Of a DNA stretch of 10,509 bases, positions 1 to 6,163 are shown piece by piece. Source of the stretch: Thermomicrobiales bacterium. GTDB lineage: Bacteria > Chloroflexota > Chloroflexia > Thermomicrobiales > UBA6265. The stretch is from contig JAUJLY010000062.1 in NCBI GenBank assembly GCA_030447145.1, positions 1-10,509 on the forward strand, given 5' to 3'. The position numbers were made by a program, and so were the translations under genes. Below the pieces are notes generated by a model, which was given only the letters and a program-made list of their open reading frames with translations, had not been told where the DNA came from and did no database searches. Position 1 is the first letter of the stretch; each line of letters starts with the position of its first letter.

Positions 1-681
1 GATCTTGGCCCCGATACGTTGCTGGAGCTCCGCAAGCACGCGAATTTCCGCACGCTTGACGGGATCGTCATTTCCCACCTGCATCTGGATCACGTGCTCG
101 ATTTGTTCGCGCTTCGCTTTGCCCTCAAGTACAACCCTGAGCCAGCCCCGAAGGCGATCCCACTCCACCTACCTCCCGACGGGCTCGCCTTCATGGACAG
201 GGCCGCGGCCCTTTTCGTCACTCCAGGTGAGGACACTGCCGGCTACTTCTCCTCAGTGTTTGATCTCAGCGGATACGACCCTGGCTCCGAGGTCACCGTT
301 GGAGATTTCACGCTCACCTTCGCGCCAACGGCCCATGTCATCCCCTGCTGGGCAATCCGCGTCCATTCTGCCGACAACGCCGACGATCTCTTCTACACGG
401 CGGACACCGGCACCGACGCGGACCTGGACCCAATTGCATCAGGCGCAGCCGTCATGATTGCGGAAGCCGCCATGCCACCTGACTTCGACCCGGAGAAGAT
501 TGGCAGTCTGCATCTCACCCCTCAGCAGGCAGGTGCTATTGCCGAGAGGGCAGGCGCACGCGAGCTGGTACTCACGCACATCTGGGAAGAACTGGGGCCG
601 GATACGTTTGCGGAGGCCGCCAGGGCACACTTCTCCGGCCTCGTGACTGTTGCCACGCCCGGTGCCTCCCTCTTGTGGTAG
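1..681 (+). CDS. Metallo-beta-lactamase-fold hydrolase, 5' end missing
   Basis: The gene is cut by the window edge; 226 residues are visible in frame from base 1, ending at a TAG at 679-681. The zinc-site motif HLHLDH lies at visible residues 26-31, so only a few tens of N-terminal residues should be missing. Other likely metal-site positions are H112 (TAHVIP), D135 (FYTADTG) and H193 (LTHIW), in the order expected of this fold. The late HLTPQQAG segment (171-178) followed by ELVLTHIW is typical of the RNase Z-like/ElaC-like branch of MBL hydrolases. That branch includes tRNA 3'-processing nucleases but also many uncharacterised hydrolases, so the substrate cannot be named. The next gene overlaps its stop by 7 bases, suggesting co-transcription. 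The fold is sure; the function is not. Confidence 0.88.
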   Translation, partial: DLGPDTLLELRKHANFRTLDGIVISHLHLDHVLDLFALRFALKYNPEPAPKAIPLHLPPDGLAFMDRAAALFVTPGEDTAGYFSSVFDLSGYDPGSEVTVGDFTLTFAPTAHVIPCWAIRVHSADNADDLFYTADTGTDADLDPIASGAAVMIAEAAMPPDFDPEKIGSLHLTPQQAGAIAERAGARELVLTHIWEELGPDTFAEAARAHFSGLVTVATPGASLLW

Positions 682-1556
682 AGGCCACCACGACGATCAG
701 GGATGTCAACGGCGTCTCTCTTGGTCACACCACTGACGCTCCGGCGAAAACAGGTTGCACCGTCATCGCGTTCGACGCTCCGGCCCTGACGGCGGCGGAG
801 GTCCGGGGAGCAGCACCGGGAACGCGCGAGCTCGATGTTCTTGCGCCGGGCCGGACGGTCCAGCGGGCCGATGCGATTCTCCTGACAGGCGGCAGTGCCT
901 TCGGGCTCCGGGCTGCCGATGGCGTGATGCAGGCGCTCGCGAACCTTGGTCGCGGTGTGCTGACCCCAGCGATCCCGGTCCCGATCGTTCCAGCCGCGGT
1001 AATCTTCGATCTCGCGACCGTGCAGGCCGAGATCCCCAACCCGGATGACGGCGCTACCGCCTTTCGCACCGCCACGCCGCTATCGAGGGCAGAGGTGGGA
1101 CAGGTTGGCGTAGGCACTGGCGCCCGCTGGGGCGGCATTCTGGGCACGGACGCTACCCGGCCGGGAGGCGTCGCCATGGCGCAAACTGAGGCAGCAGGCG
1201 GAACGGTGACGGCGCTTGTCGTCGTCAACGCTTTTGGCGTCGTGCTACCAGACCAGGATCCACGCCAGATGGTTCTCAATGATCCTGGGACGCGTCCCCC
1301 GTTTGGCCAGAACACGATGTTGATGGCTGTGATTACGGATGTAGCTTGTGAGCATGATGTGCTCACGCGAATGTGTGTGGCCGCGCACGACGGGCTGGCA
1401 CGCATGATATGGCCATCCCACACGATTGCCGATGGCGATGTCGCTTTCGCTTCGACCGTAAACGAGGGGCCGAGCGATCCTGCCACCATCCTGCCACTCA
1501 CGATCGCGACCGAGCTTGTCGTCGAACGGGCCATCCGCGCAGCCACCGGTATGTAG
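675..1556 (+). CDS. P1 family (S58, DmpA/BapA-like) peptidase
   Basis: This 293-residue protein belongs to the P1/S58 family of L-aminopeptidase/D-esterase-type enzymes, which self-cleave to create an N-terminal nucleophile. Family landmarks in order: IRDVNGVSLGHTTDA (8-22), GCTVIAF (27-33), RGAAPGTRELD (44-54), LTGGSAFGLRAADG (70-83), PIVPAAVIFDL (103-113), GVGTGARWGG (145-154), VVVNAFG (182-188), GQNTM (211-215), HDGLARMIWPSHT (238-250) and DGDVAFA (253-259). By analogy with DmpA and BapA, where cleavage occurs just before the nucleophilic Ser, the expected break here is N213/T214 with Thr as nucleophile; this is inferred. No signal peptide is seen, so it is probably cytoplasmic. The chosen GTG start at 675 overlaps the MBL gene stop; no good Shine-Dalgarno precedes it, so translational coupling is plausible. 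The physiological substrate is unknown. Confidence 0.9.
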   Translation: MVEATTTIRDVNGVSLGHTTDAPAKTGCTVIAFDAPALTAAEVRGAAPGTRELDVLAPGRTVQRADAILLTGGSAFGLRAADGVMQALANLGRGVLTPAIPVPIVPAAVIFDLATVQAEIPNPDDGATAFRTATPLSRAEVGQVGVGTGARWGGILGTDATRPGGVAMAQTEAAGGTVTALVVVNAFGVVLPDQDPRQMVLNDPGTRPPFGQNTMLMAVITDVACEHDVLTRMCVAAHDGLARMIWPSHTIADGDVAFASTVNEGPSDPATILPLTIATELVVERAIRAATGM

Positions 1557-1679
1557 CTCTGCAGCCATGTCCATGCTGGTCGATCGTGCTCACGGACCTC
1601 ACCATGCTCCAAGCCGAACGCAGGCGATCGTATGGTCCGCCTCCCACATGTCTTCTCCTTCGCATTTCGATGTAACGAA

Positions 1680-1720
1680 GACCACCCGCGGTATCGGTCG
1701 AAACCGGCCGACGGGTGGTC
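1680..1720 (-). terminator. Hairpin terminator after rpsI, between convergent genes
   Basis: A perfect 9-base inverted repeat, GACCACCCG at 1680-1688 and CGGGTGGTC at 1712-1720, encloses further pairs (CGG 1689-1691 with CCG 1708-1710; CGGT 1695-1698 with ACCG 1703-1706 around a CGAA loop). It lies 24 bases past the rpsI stop. In the minus-strand RNA it is followed by TTCGTT, a poor but somewhat T-rich tail. It may also limit read-through from the plus-strand peptidase gene. The structure is directly visible; the terminator role is inferred. Apart from this hairpin, nothing was seen in the 188-base region 1557-1744. Confidence 0.7.
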
Positions 1721-1744
1721 GTGCGTTGCTGAGAGAACGGGTAT

Positions 1745-2161
1745 CTAACGCTTGGTGTACTGAGGCGCCTTGCGGGCCCGCTTGAGGCCGACCTTTTTGC
1801 GCTCCTTCTCACGCGCATCGCGTGTCAGAAGCTTGGCGCCCTTCAGAGCCGGGCGGAATTCGTCGTCGAAGCGGAGGAGTGCGCGGGAAATGCCGTGGCG
1901 AACCGCGCCGGCCTGCCCAGAGACGCCACCACCAACAACGGTCGCGACAACGTCAAACTTTTCGGTCGTTTCGGTGACGCGCATCGGTGCTAGCAGGGCC
2001 GCCTGATGGATGGTGCGACCGCCGAAGTAATCGGCACCGGACCGTCCATTCACCGTCACGTTGCCACTGCCCGGATAGAGGCGTACGCGCGCGACAGAGG
2101 TCTTGCGGCGGCCCACGCCGTAGTAGAACTGGCCTTTATTGGCCGGAGTTGAATCGCTCAT
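1745..2161 (-). CDS. rpsI: 30S ribosomal protein S9
   Basis: S9 (uS9) is a 30S head protein whose C-terminal tail reaches the P-site tRNA. The 138-residue product shows GVGRRKTSVARVRL (15-28), GGGVSGQAGAVRHGISRAL (77-95) and a basic C-terminus ending QYTKR; the final Lys-Arg is the conserved tRNA-contacting end. The length is normal for bacteria, with a short extra N-terminus of about 10 residues. The ATG at 2161 is preceded by AAGGAG overlapping the rplM stop, only 9 bases separating the genes, so the rplM-rpsI pair is translated from one message. It is the last gene of the minus-strand cluster, and a strong hairpin follows. Confidence 0.97.
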   Translation of the reverse strand: MSDSTPANKGQFYYGVGRRKTSVARVRLYPGSGNVTVNGRSGADYFGGRTIHQAALLAPMRVTETTEKFDVVATVVGGGVSGQAGAVRHGISRALLRFDDEFRPALKGAKLLTRDAREKERKKVGLKRARKAPQYTKR

Positions 2162-2170
2162 GGTTGCTCC

Positions 2171-2635
2171 TTAAGCCTGGTCGGCGCGCCCGGCTGTGTC
2201 ATCAAGCTCAAGCGGCGTCGGATTCTGTGCTTCATGCGGATGGGACGTACCAGCGTAGACCTTCAGCTTCTTGAGCTGCTGGCGGCCGAGCGTCGAGCCC
2301 GGAAGCATCCCGCGAACAGCCGCTTCGATGATGCGCTCCGGATAGCGGGCACGCATATCCTTGAGCGACGTTGTCTTCAGGCCGCCCGGGTAATCCGAGT
2401 GGCGGTAGTAGAACTTCTGCGTTTCCTTGTTACCGGTCACCTTGACCTTGTCCGCATTGATCACGACGACGAAGTCGCCAGTATCGATGTGCGGGGTGTA
2501 CATCGGCTTGTGCTTGCCACGCAGGGTGGCAGCGACGGTCGTCGCGAGGCGGCCGAGCGTCTTGCCCTCGGCATCCACCACGTACCACTTGCGCTGCACT
2601 TCCACAGGCTTGGCTGAATAGGTCCTTCGATCCAC
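2171..2635 (-). CDS. rplM: 50S ribosomal protein L13
   Basis: L13 (uL13) is an early-assembling 50S protein. Over 154 residues it shows RKWYVVDAEGKTLGRLAT (15-32), GDFVVVINADKVKVTGNK (53-70), YYRHSDYPGG (76-85) and the C-terminal signature RGMLPGSTLGRQQLKKLKVY (108-127), then HPHEAQNP. The tail beyond residue 140 is variable and slightly acidic. The start is GTG at 2635, supported by GGGAG 9 bases upstream and by the position of the TYSAKP segment at the N-terminus. It sits 14 bases after truA and 9 before rpsI; the truA-rplM-rpsI order is also found in Bacillus subtilis. Confidence 0.97.
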   Translation of the reverse strand: MDRRTYSAKPVEVQRKWYVVDAEGKTLGRLATTVAATLRGKHKPMYTPHIDTGDFVVVINADKVKVTGNKETQKFYYRHSDYPGGLKTTSLKDMRARYPERIIEAAVRGMLPGSTLGRQQLKKLKVYAGTSHPHEAQNPTPLELDDTAGRADQA

Positions 2636-2644
2636 GATTCCACG

Positions 2645-2649
2645 CTCCC
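2645..2649 (-). promoter_or_regulatory. Ribosome binding site fixing the GTG start of rplM
   Basis: GGGAG in the minus-strand message lies immediately next to the truA stop codon and 9 bases before the GTG at 2635. No ATG in this frame is suitably placed, so the site decides the start. Confidence 0.7.
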
Positions 2650-3519
2650 TTAACCAATTGCTGGACAGGTGATATCTTCACCCATCGTCTGTTCGCCGTT
2701 TGGGTCGGGGCCCGGAATATCGCTCCCGTAACCCACTCGCCAGAGCACTAACCCGTGCGGCGGTGCTGTTTGCGGTCCATGTCGCCGGTCGGCCAGCTCA
2801 ATGAGCTGGTGCATCCAGTCGGCGGACTGCTGTCCTCGTCCAATCTCCGCCAGTGCGCTCGCGATCGTGCGCACCGATTGCGGCAAGAACCCGTCGGCGA
2901 CGATCCGGATCTCGACACCGGATCCCGCTACCGGGGCGATTCCCCACCACGGCCGGATCCTCCGCACCGAGCAGTGGCGAATCGTGCGCACCGTCCCTCG
3001 CGTTCCCTCCGGCATCCTTGCCTCTGGTATACCAGCACCGTTCCCGGTGAAGGACGCGAGATCAACCGGTCCGTGGAGGGCCTTTGCTCCTTCACACATT
3101 GCCTCAACATCGAGTGGCACTTTTCTCTGCCACATCCGATCTCTCAGCAACGGCTGGGGAACTCCCCACCAGATGCGATAGCGGTATTCCCGCCAGGTCG
3201 CATCGTACCGCGCATGGAAAGTGCCTACTCTCCGCTCACAACCCAGGACTGCTAGATCCCTGGCCAGATGAGCATTGATCGCTTGCACCATCCGGTGATC
3301 GGGCAGATCCGGGCGAACGTCCTCGATACTGGCCACCTGGCCTATTGCATGGACACCCGAATCTGTCCGACCGGCCAGGACAACCCGCGTCGCCCGACCG
3401 TTCAATGTGGAGAGCGCGGTCTCCAGATCCTCCTGTACGCTTCGCCCGTTCTTTTGCCGCTGTGAACCCCGGAAGCCGGTGCCATCGTATGCAAGCGTGA
3501 GCTTCAGGGTGGGGGCCAT
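2650..3519 (-). CDS. truA: tRNA pseudouridine synthase A
   Basis: TruA isomerises uridines 38-40 in the tRNA anticodon stem-loop to pseudouridine. The 289-residue protein has the N-terminal strand with AYDGTGFRGSQ (10-20), NGRSVQEDLE (24-33) and the catalytic-loop motif AGRTDSGVHA (49-58), with D53 as the catalytic aspartate. FHARYDATWREYRYRIW is the conserved segment that follows. The second-domain motif GFLPQSVRTI replaces the usual FLHHMVR-like stretch but keeps position and character. The last 20 or so residues, after LVLWRVGYG, form a non-conserved tail. The start is ATG at 3519; an in-frame stop a few codons upstream excludes a longer form. No clear Shine-Dalgarno is seen, which is odd for this cluster. 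It lies 65 bases after rplQ. Confidence 0.95.
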   Translation of the reverse strand: MAPTLKLTLAYDGTGFRGSQRQKNGRSVQEDLETALSTLNGRATRVVLAGRTDSGVHAIGQVASIEDVRPDLPDHRMVQAINAHLARDLAVLGCERRVGTFHARYDATWREYRYRIWWGVPQPLLRDRMWQRKVPLDVEAMCEGAKALHGPVDLASFTGNGAGIPEARMPEGTRGTVRTIRHCSVRRIRPWWGIAPVAGSGVEIRIVADGFLPQSVRTIASALAEIGRGQQSADWMHQLIELADRRHGPQTAPPHGLVLWRVGYGSDIPGPDPNGEQTMGEDITCPAIG

Positions 3520-3584
3520 ACGTGCTTTGCGTCAGGAACAATGTGCGAGCCGACTCTCAACAACGGGGCTGCCCGCAGTACGAA

Positions 3585-3938
3585 CTAACTCACGAACTCG
3601 ATCAGGACCATCGGTGCCGCGTCGCCCTTGCGCACGCCCAGCTTGGCCATACGCGTATAGCCGCCTGGTGTGCCCTCGAAGCGAGGAGCGACCTCATCGA
3701 ACAGCCGGTTGACGGATGGCTCGTGATCGAGCCGCGACATGACGATATTGCGGCTGTGGGACGAGTCCTCACGGGCAATGGTCACAAGCTTCTCGACGAC
3801 GCCTCGCAGCTCCTTGGCCTTGGCCTCGGTCGTGGTGATGCGCTCATTCAGGATGAGCGAGATCGCCAGCTGTCGAAGCAGCGCCTTTCGCTGCGCTGGG
3901 TTGCGGCCGAACTTTCGGCCTTGCTTACGGTGCCTCAT
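3585..3938 (-). CDS. rplQ: 50S ribosomal protein L17
   Basis: L17 (bL17) is a bacterial 50S protein near the peptide exit tunnel. The 117-residue product starts MRHRKQGRKFGR and has the conserved RKALLRQLAISLI, ERITTTEAKAKELR and C-terminal GGYTRMAKLGVRKGDAAPMV, ending in a beta strand. An in-frame extension of 42 residues upstream is open but is only the rpoA 3' end read in another frame. The ATG at 3938 matches the family N-terminus and has GAGGA 8 bases before it. The start lies inside rpoA, overlapping it by 14 bases, so translation of the two is probably coupled. Confidence 0.97.
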   Translation of the reverse strand: MRHRKQGRKFGRNPAQRKALLRQLAISLILNERITTTEAKAKELRGVVEKLVTIAREDSSHSRNIVMSRLDHEPSVNRLFDEVAPRFEGTPGGYTRMAKLGVRKGDAAPMVLIEFVS

Positions 3939-4977
3939 TGGTCGAATCCTCATCAACCGCAGATACTTCGGCGACCTGCGCCATAGCATCCACGAAGTCT
4001 TCTTCACTATCGTCCTCACCGTAGGCAGCGGGGTCGATCGCCGGCACATCGGAGAGGTATCCAAACTCGGTCAGCTTTTCGCGCAACTCGGTAAGCGAAC
4101 GCGGGCCGAAGTTCCGGATCGACAACAGCTGATCCGGATCCATTGTCAGAATCTGGCCCACCTTGTCGATCTGCTTGCTCCGCAGAGCGTTAAGCACCCG
4201 CGGCGACAGGCCAAGATCTGCGAGGGGCTTGTTCTGCACCTCCTCAGAGATGAAGGAGTTCGCCGCTATTTCTGGCTCCGGCCGCGTGAAGTCCGCAAAG
4301 ACCCGAGCATGATCCATGAGGATCTTGGCAGACTGTGACAGAGCGTCGTCGGGATCGATCGTCCCGTCAGTCAGGATTTCGAGGATCAGCCGGTCGAAGT
4401 CCACTTCAGACCCTACGCGGGTCTGCTCAATGACATAGTTGACGCGTTCAATCGGCGTGAAGATCGCATCGATCGGGATCTCGCCAAGCGCGACGGTCTC
4501 CTGCGCCTCTGCCGGGCGGTAGCCACGGCCCCGGCTGATCCAGAGATCCATGTCAAGCACGGCATCCGGACCATCGAGGGTCGCAATCGGCTGATCGGGG
4601 TTGACCAGATCAACCTCAACTGGCCACTCGACGTCACCGGCGGTGACGACCCGCTCGCCGTCGCCTTCGCCACGTGCATAGAGATGGGCACGCACATCAC
4701 CGCGGAGCTCGGTCACGCGGCGCAGGCGGACCGACTTGAGGTTGAGCACGATCTCCGTGACGTCCTCGCGGACGTTGGGGACAGTGGCAAATTCGTGCCA
4801 TACGTTGTCGATCCGGATTCGCGACACTGCACAGCCCTGGAGCGACCGCAAAAGGATGCGGCGCAGGGAATTGCCTAGCGTGGTTCCGTAACCGGGCTCG
4901 AGCGGCTCAACTTGATAGCGCCCATAGTTGCGCCCCGCCTCGACTGTCTTGATTGTAAATTCGGGTTGCTGCAACAA
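3925..4977 (-). CDS. rpoA: DNA-directed RNA polymerase subunit alpha
   Basis: The alpha subunit dimerises to seed RNA polymerase assembly, and its C-terminal domain binds UP elements and activators. In the 350-residue protein the N-terminal domain spans about 1-230 with GTTLGNSLRRILLRS (31-45) at the dimer/beta contact region. The C-terminal domain spans about 248-308 with LSPRVLNALR (257-266); R260 and N263 match the E. coli DNA-contact residues R265 and N268. GPRSLTELREKL follows at 291-302. Residues 309-350 form an extra acidic tail. The start is the first of two TTG codons (4977), set by GAGGAGG 9 bases upstream; an in-frame TGA further up rules out an earlier ATG. It follows rpsK after 124 bases, with no rpsD between them. 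Confidence 0.97.
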   Translation of the reverse strand: MLQQPEFTIKTVEAGRNYGRYQVEPLEPGYGTTLGNSLRRILLRSLQGCAVSRIRIDNVWHEFATVPNVREDVTEIVLNLKSVRLRRVTELRGDVRAHLYARGEGDGERVVTAGDVEWPVEVDLVNPDQPIATLDGPDAVLDMDLWISRGRGYRPAEAQETVALGEIPIDAIFTPIERVNYVIEQTRVGSEVDFDRLILEILTDGTIDPDDALSQSAKILMDHARVFADFTRPEPEIAANSFISEEVQNKPLADLGLSPRVLNALRSKQIDKVGQILTMDPDQLLSIRNFGPRSLTELREKLTEFGYLSDVPAIDPAAYGEDDSEEDFVDAMAQVAEVSAVDEDSTNEAP

Positions 4978-4986
4978 GCGGACTCG

Positions 4987-4993
4987 CCTCCTC
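4987..4993 (-). promoter_or_regulatory. Strong ribosome binding site fixing the TTG start of rpoA
   Basis: GAGGAGG in the minus-strand message stands 9 bases before TTG at 4977. The frame is closed upstream by a TGA, so this strong site explains how a weak start codon can serve a highly expressed gene. Confidence 0.75.
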
Positions 4994-5003
4994 GCGTCAC
5001 CCG

Positions 5004-5026
5004 CTCACCAGTTATTTGGCGGTGAG
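5004..5026 (-). other. Small inverted repeat in the rpsK-rpoA gap
   Basis: CTCACC and GGTGAG can pair as a 6-base stem around an 11-base loop, ending 10 bases before the rpoA Shine-Dalgarno. The surrounding 124-base gap is locally AT-rich (about 5040-5085). I could not identify a credible promoter in it. The stem is short and may be chance. Confidence 0.3.
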
Positions 5027-5101
5027 AAGGTGCGGCCAGCCATATGTATCCATTTGATATCTGACTGGCTACCAATGTGTGATGTATGCGCCCGGTTGTC
5101 G

Positions 5102-5506
5102 TTAGACGCGGCGGCGCTTCGGGGGACGACATCCGTTATGGGGGATGGGCGTGGTATCGGTAATCGAGATCACCTGCACACCACTTGCCTGCAACGAACG
5201 GACCGCCATCTCCCGGCCAGAACCGGGGCCCCTGACATACACATCGACCTGGCGAAGACCATGCTCTTGCGCGCGCCGGGCGGCGGCTTCAGCCGTCATC
5301 TGCGCCGCGAATGGGGTGCTCTTGCGAGATCCCTTGAAGCCATTGGCGCCTGCGCTGGACCATGCAATCACGTTGCCGTTCGGGTCGGTCAGCGTCACAA
5401 TTGTATTATTGAAGGTCGCCTGGATGTACGCCTTCCCTCGGGGAATATTCTTCCTGTCGCGTCTTCGAACTCGACTTTTAGCTGTACCGCGCCGTCGCTC
5501 TGACAT
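5102..5506 (-). CDS. rpsK: 30S ribosomal protein S11
   Basis: S11 (uS11) forms part of the 30S platform and contacts mRNA near the E site. The 134-residue protein has a basic N-terminus, then GKAYIQATFNNTIVTLTDPN (24-43), SSAGANGFKGSRKSTPFAAQ (50-69), VYVRGPGSGRE (89-99) and the signature DTTPIPHNGCRPPKRRR near the end. The ATG at 5506 is chosen because it matches the family N-terminus and has GGTGGAGG 11 bases upstream. A GTG 18 bases earlier would add six residues but sits on the Shine-Dalgarno itself. The gap to rpsM is 106 bases, and I see no clear structure or promoter in it. Confidence 0.96.
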   Translation of the reverse strand: MSERRRGTAKSRVRRRDRKNIPRGKAYIQATFNNTIVTLTDPNGNVIAWSSAGANGFKGSRKSTPFAAQMTAEAAARRAQEHGLRQVDVYVRGPGSGREMAVRSLQASGVQVISITDTTPIPHNGCRPPKRRRV

Positions 5507-5612
5507 GCCGGATAATGCCTCCACCTAATACTTCGAAACTACACATTCCACGGTCACGACCAGAGATCCTTGACGAGGCCCTGCCCGTCTCCACCCAATC
5601 GCTTCCGACCAC

Positions 5613-5981
5613 TTACTTCTTGCGTCCGCCAATTGCCCGCTTCGGACCGCGGCGCGTGCGCGCATTCGTGCGCGTGCGCTGTCCACGAAGTGGCAGGCCA
5701 CGGCGGTGCCGAACACCACGATACGAACCAATATCCATCAAACGCTTGATATTCATGGAGATTTCGCGGCGAAGGTCCCCCTCGACACGCACTCCCCGGT
5801 CAATCACGTCGCGAAGCCGGTTTGCCTCGTCGTCGGTGAGATCGCGGACGCGTGTATCAGGATTAATCCCGGTCTGCTCGAGCAACCTTTGGCTCGTATG
5901 CAAACCAATTCCATAGATGTAGGTCAGGCCCACCTCGACGCGCTTCTCGCGCGGCAGGTCGACACCCGCAATTCTGGCCAT
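5613..5981 (-). CDS. rpsM: 30S ribosomal protein S13
   Basis: S13 (uS13) is a 30S head protein that makes intersubunit bridges and touches P-site tRNA through its basic tail. The 122-residue product begins MARIAGVDLPREKRVEVGLT, has the helical H2TH-like region YIYGIGLHTSQRLL (21-34), and GSYRGVRHRRGLPLRGQRTR (85-104), then NARTRRG and a lysine-rich end. The ATG at 5981 has GAGGGG 5 bases upstream. It follows rpmJ after 68 bases; that gap folds into a nested hairpin described separately. Confidence 0.97.
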   Translation of the reverse strand: MARIAGVDLPREKRVEVGLTYIYGIGLHTSQRLLEQTGINPDTRVRDLTDDEANRLRDVIDRGVRVEGDLRREISMNIKRLMDIGSYRGVRHRRGLPLRGQRTRTNARTRRGPKRAIGGRKK

Positions 5982-5999
5982 GCTTTCCCCTCAATATCT

Positions 6000-6042
6000 G
6001 CAGTCCGATATCAATCCCAGCGCTGCTGGTACTCCGGACTAC
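6000..6042 (-). promoter_or_regulatory. Nested hairpin in the rpsM leader
   Basis: In the minus-strand RNA the segment at 6042-6035 (GUAGUCCG) pairs with 6007-6000 (CGGACUGC), 8 base pairs including one U-G. Inside it, CCAGC (6029-6025) pairs with GCUGG (6021-6017) around a three-base loop. The element lies between the rpmJ stop and the rpsM Shine-Dalgarno. In E. coli the rpsM leader is the site of S4-mediated translational control of the alpha operon, so an autoregulatory leader is possible, but this fold is not obviously that pseudoknot. The pairing is visible; the function is inferred. Confidence 0.45.
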
Positions 6043-6049
6043 GGTTCAA

Positions 6050-6163
6050 TTAGCCCTGTCGCTGCTTGTGCCGCGGGTTCGTGCAAATAACGCGCACGAT
6101 GCCCTTGCGGCGGATAATGCGGCAGCGATCGCACCGCTTACTAACCGAAGCCGAAACCTTCAT
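6050..6163 (-). CDS. rpmJ: 50S ribosomal protein L36
   Basis: L36 (bL36) is the smallest 50S protein, a zinc-ribbon peptide. The 37 residues begin MKVSASVSKRCDRC and end NPRHKQRQG; C11, C14, C27 and H32 form the complete zinc site, so this is the zinc-binding form. The ATG at 6163 matches the family start and has GAGGAG about 9 bases upstream. The reading frame is open further upstream, but that stretch does not resemble any protein. The gene is separated from map by 243 bases in which infA would normally be found. The rpsM gene follows after 68 bases. Confidence 0.96.
   Translation of the reverse strand: MKVSASVSKRCDRCRIIRRKGIVRVICTNPRHKQRQG

Noticed and set aside
725..1612. A 295-codon open frame on the minus strand opposite the P1 peptidase gene
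   Set aside because: It is a GC-rich antisense shadow: its composition is Ser/Pro/Arg/Ala rich with no family motif, whereas the plus-strand frame carries all P1 motifs.
3939..4064. A longer L17 with 42 extra N-terminal residues
   Set aside because: The extension is the rpoA 3' end in another frame; the family start MRHRKQGRKFG with its own GAGGA site fits.
5009..5047. A 12-codon mini-frame upstream of rpoA as a leader peptide
   Set aside because: It has no convincing ribosome binding site and no regulatory codon run; such short frames are expected by chance.
5040..5090. A sigma-70-type promoter in the AT-rich patch before rpoA
   Set aside because: TTGGTA can be found, but at a spacing of 16-18 bases only poor -10 matches exist, so I do not call it.
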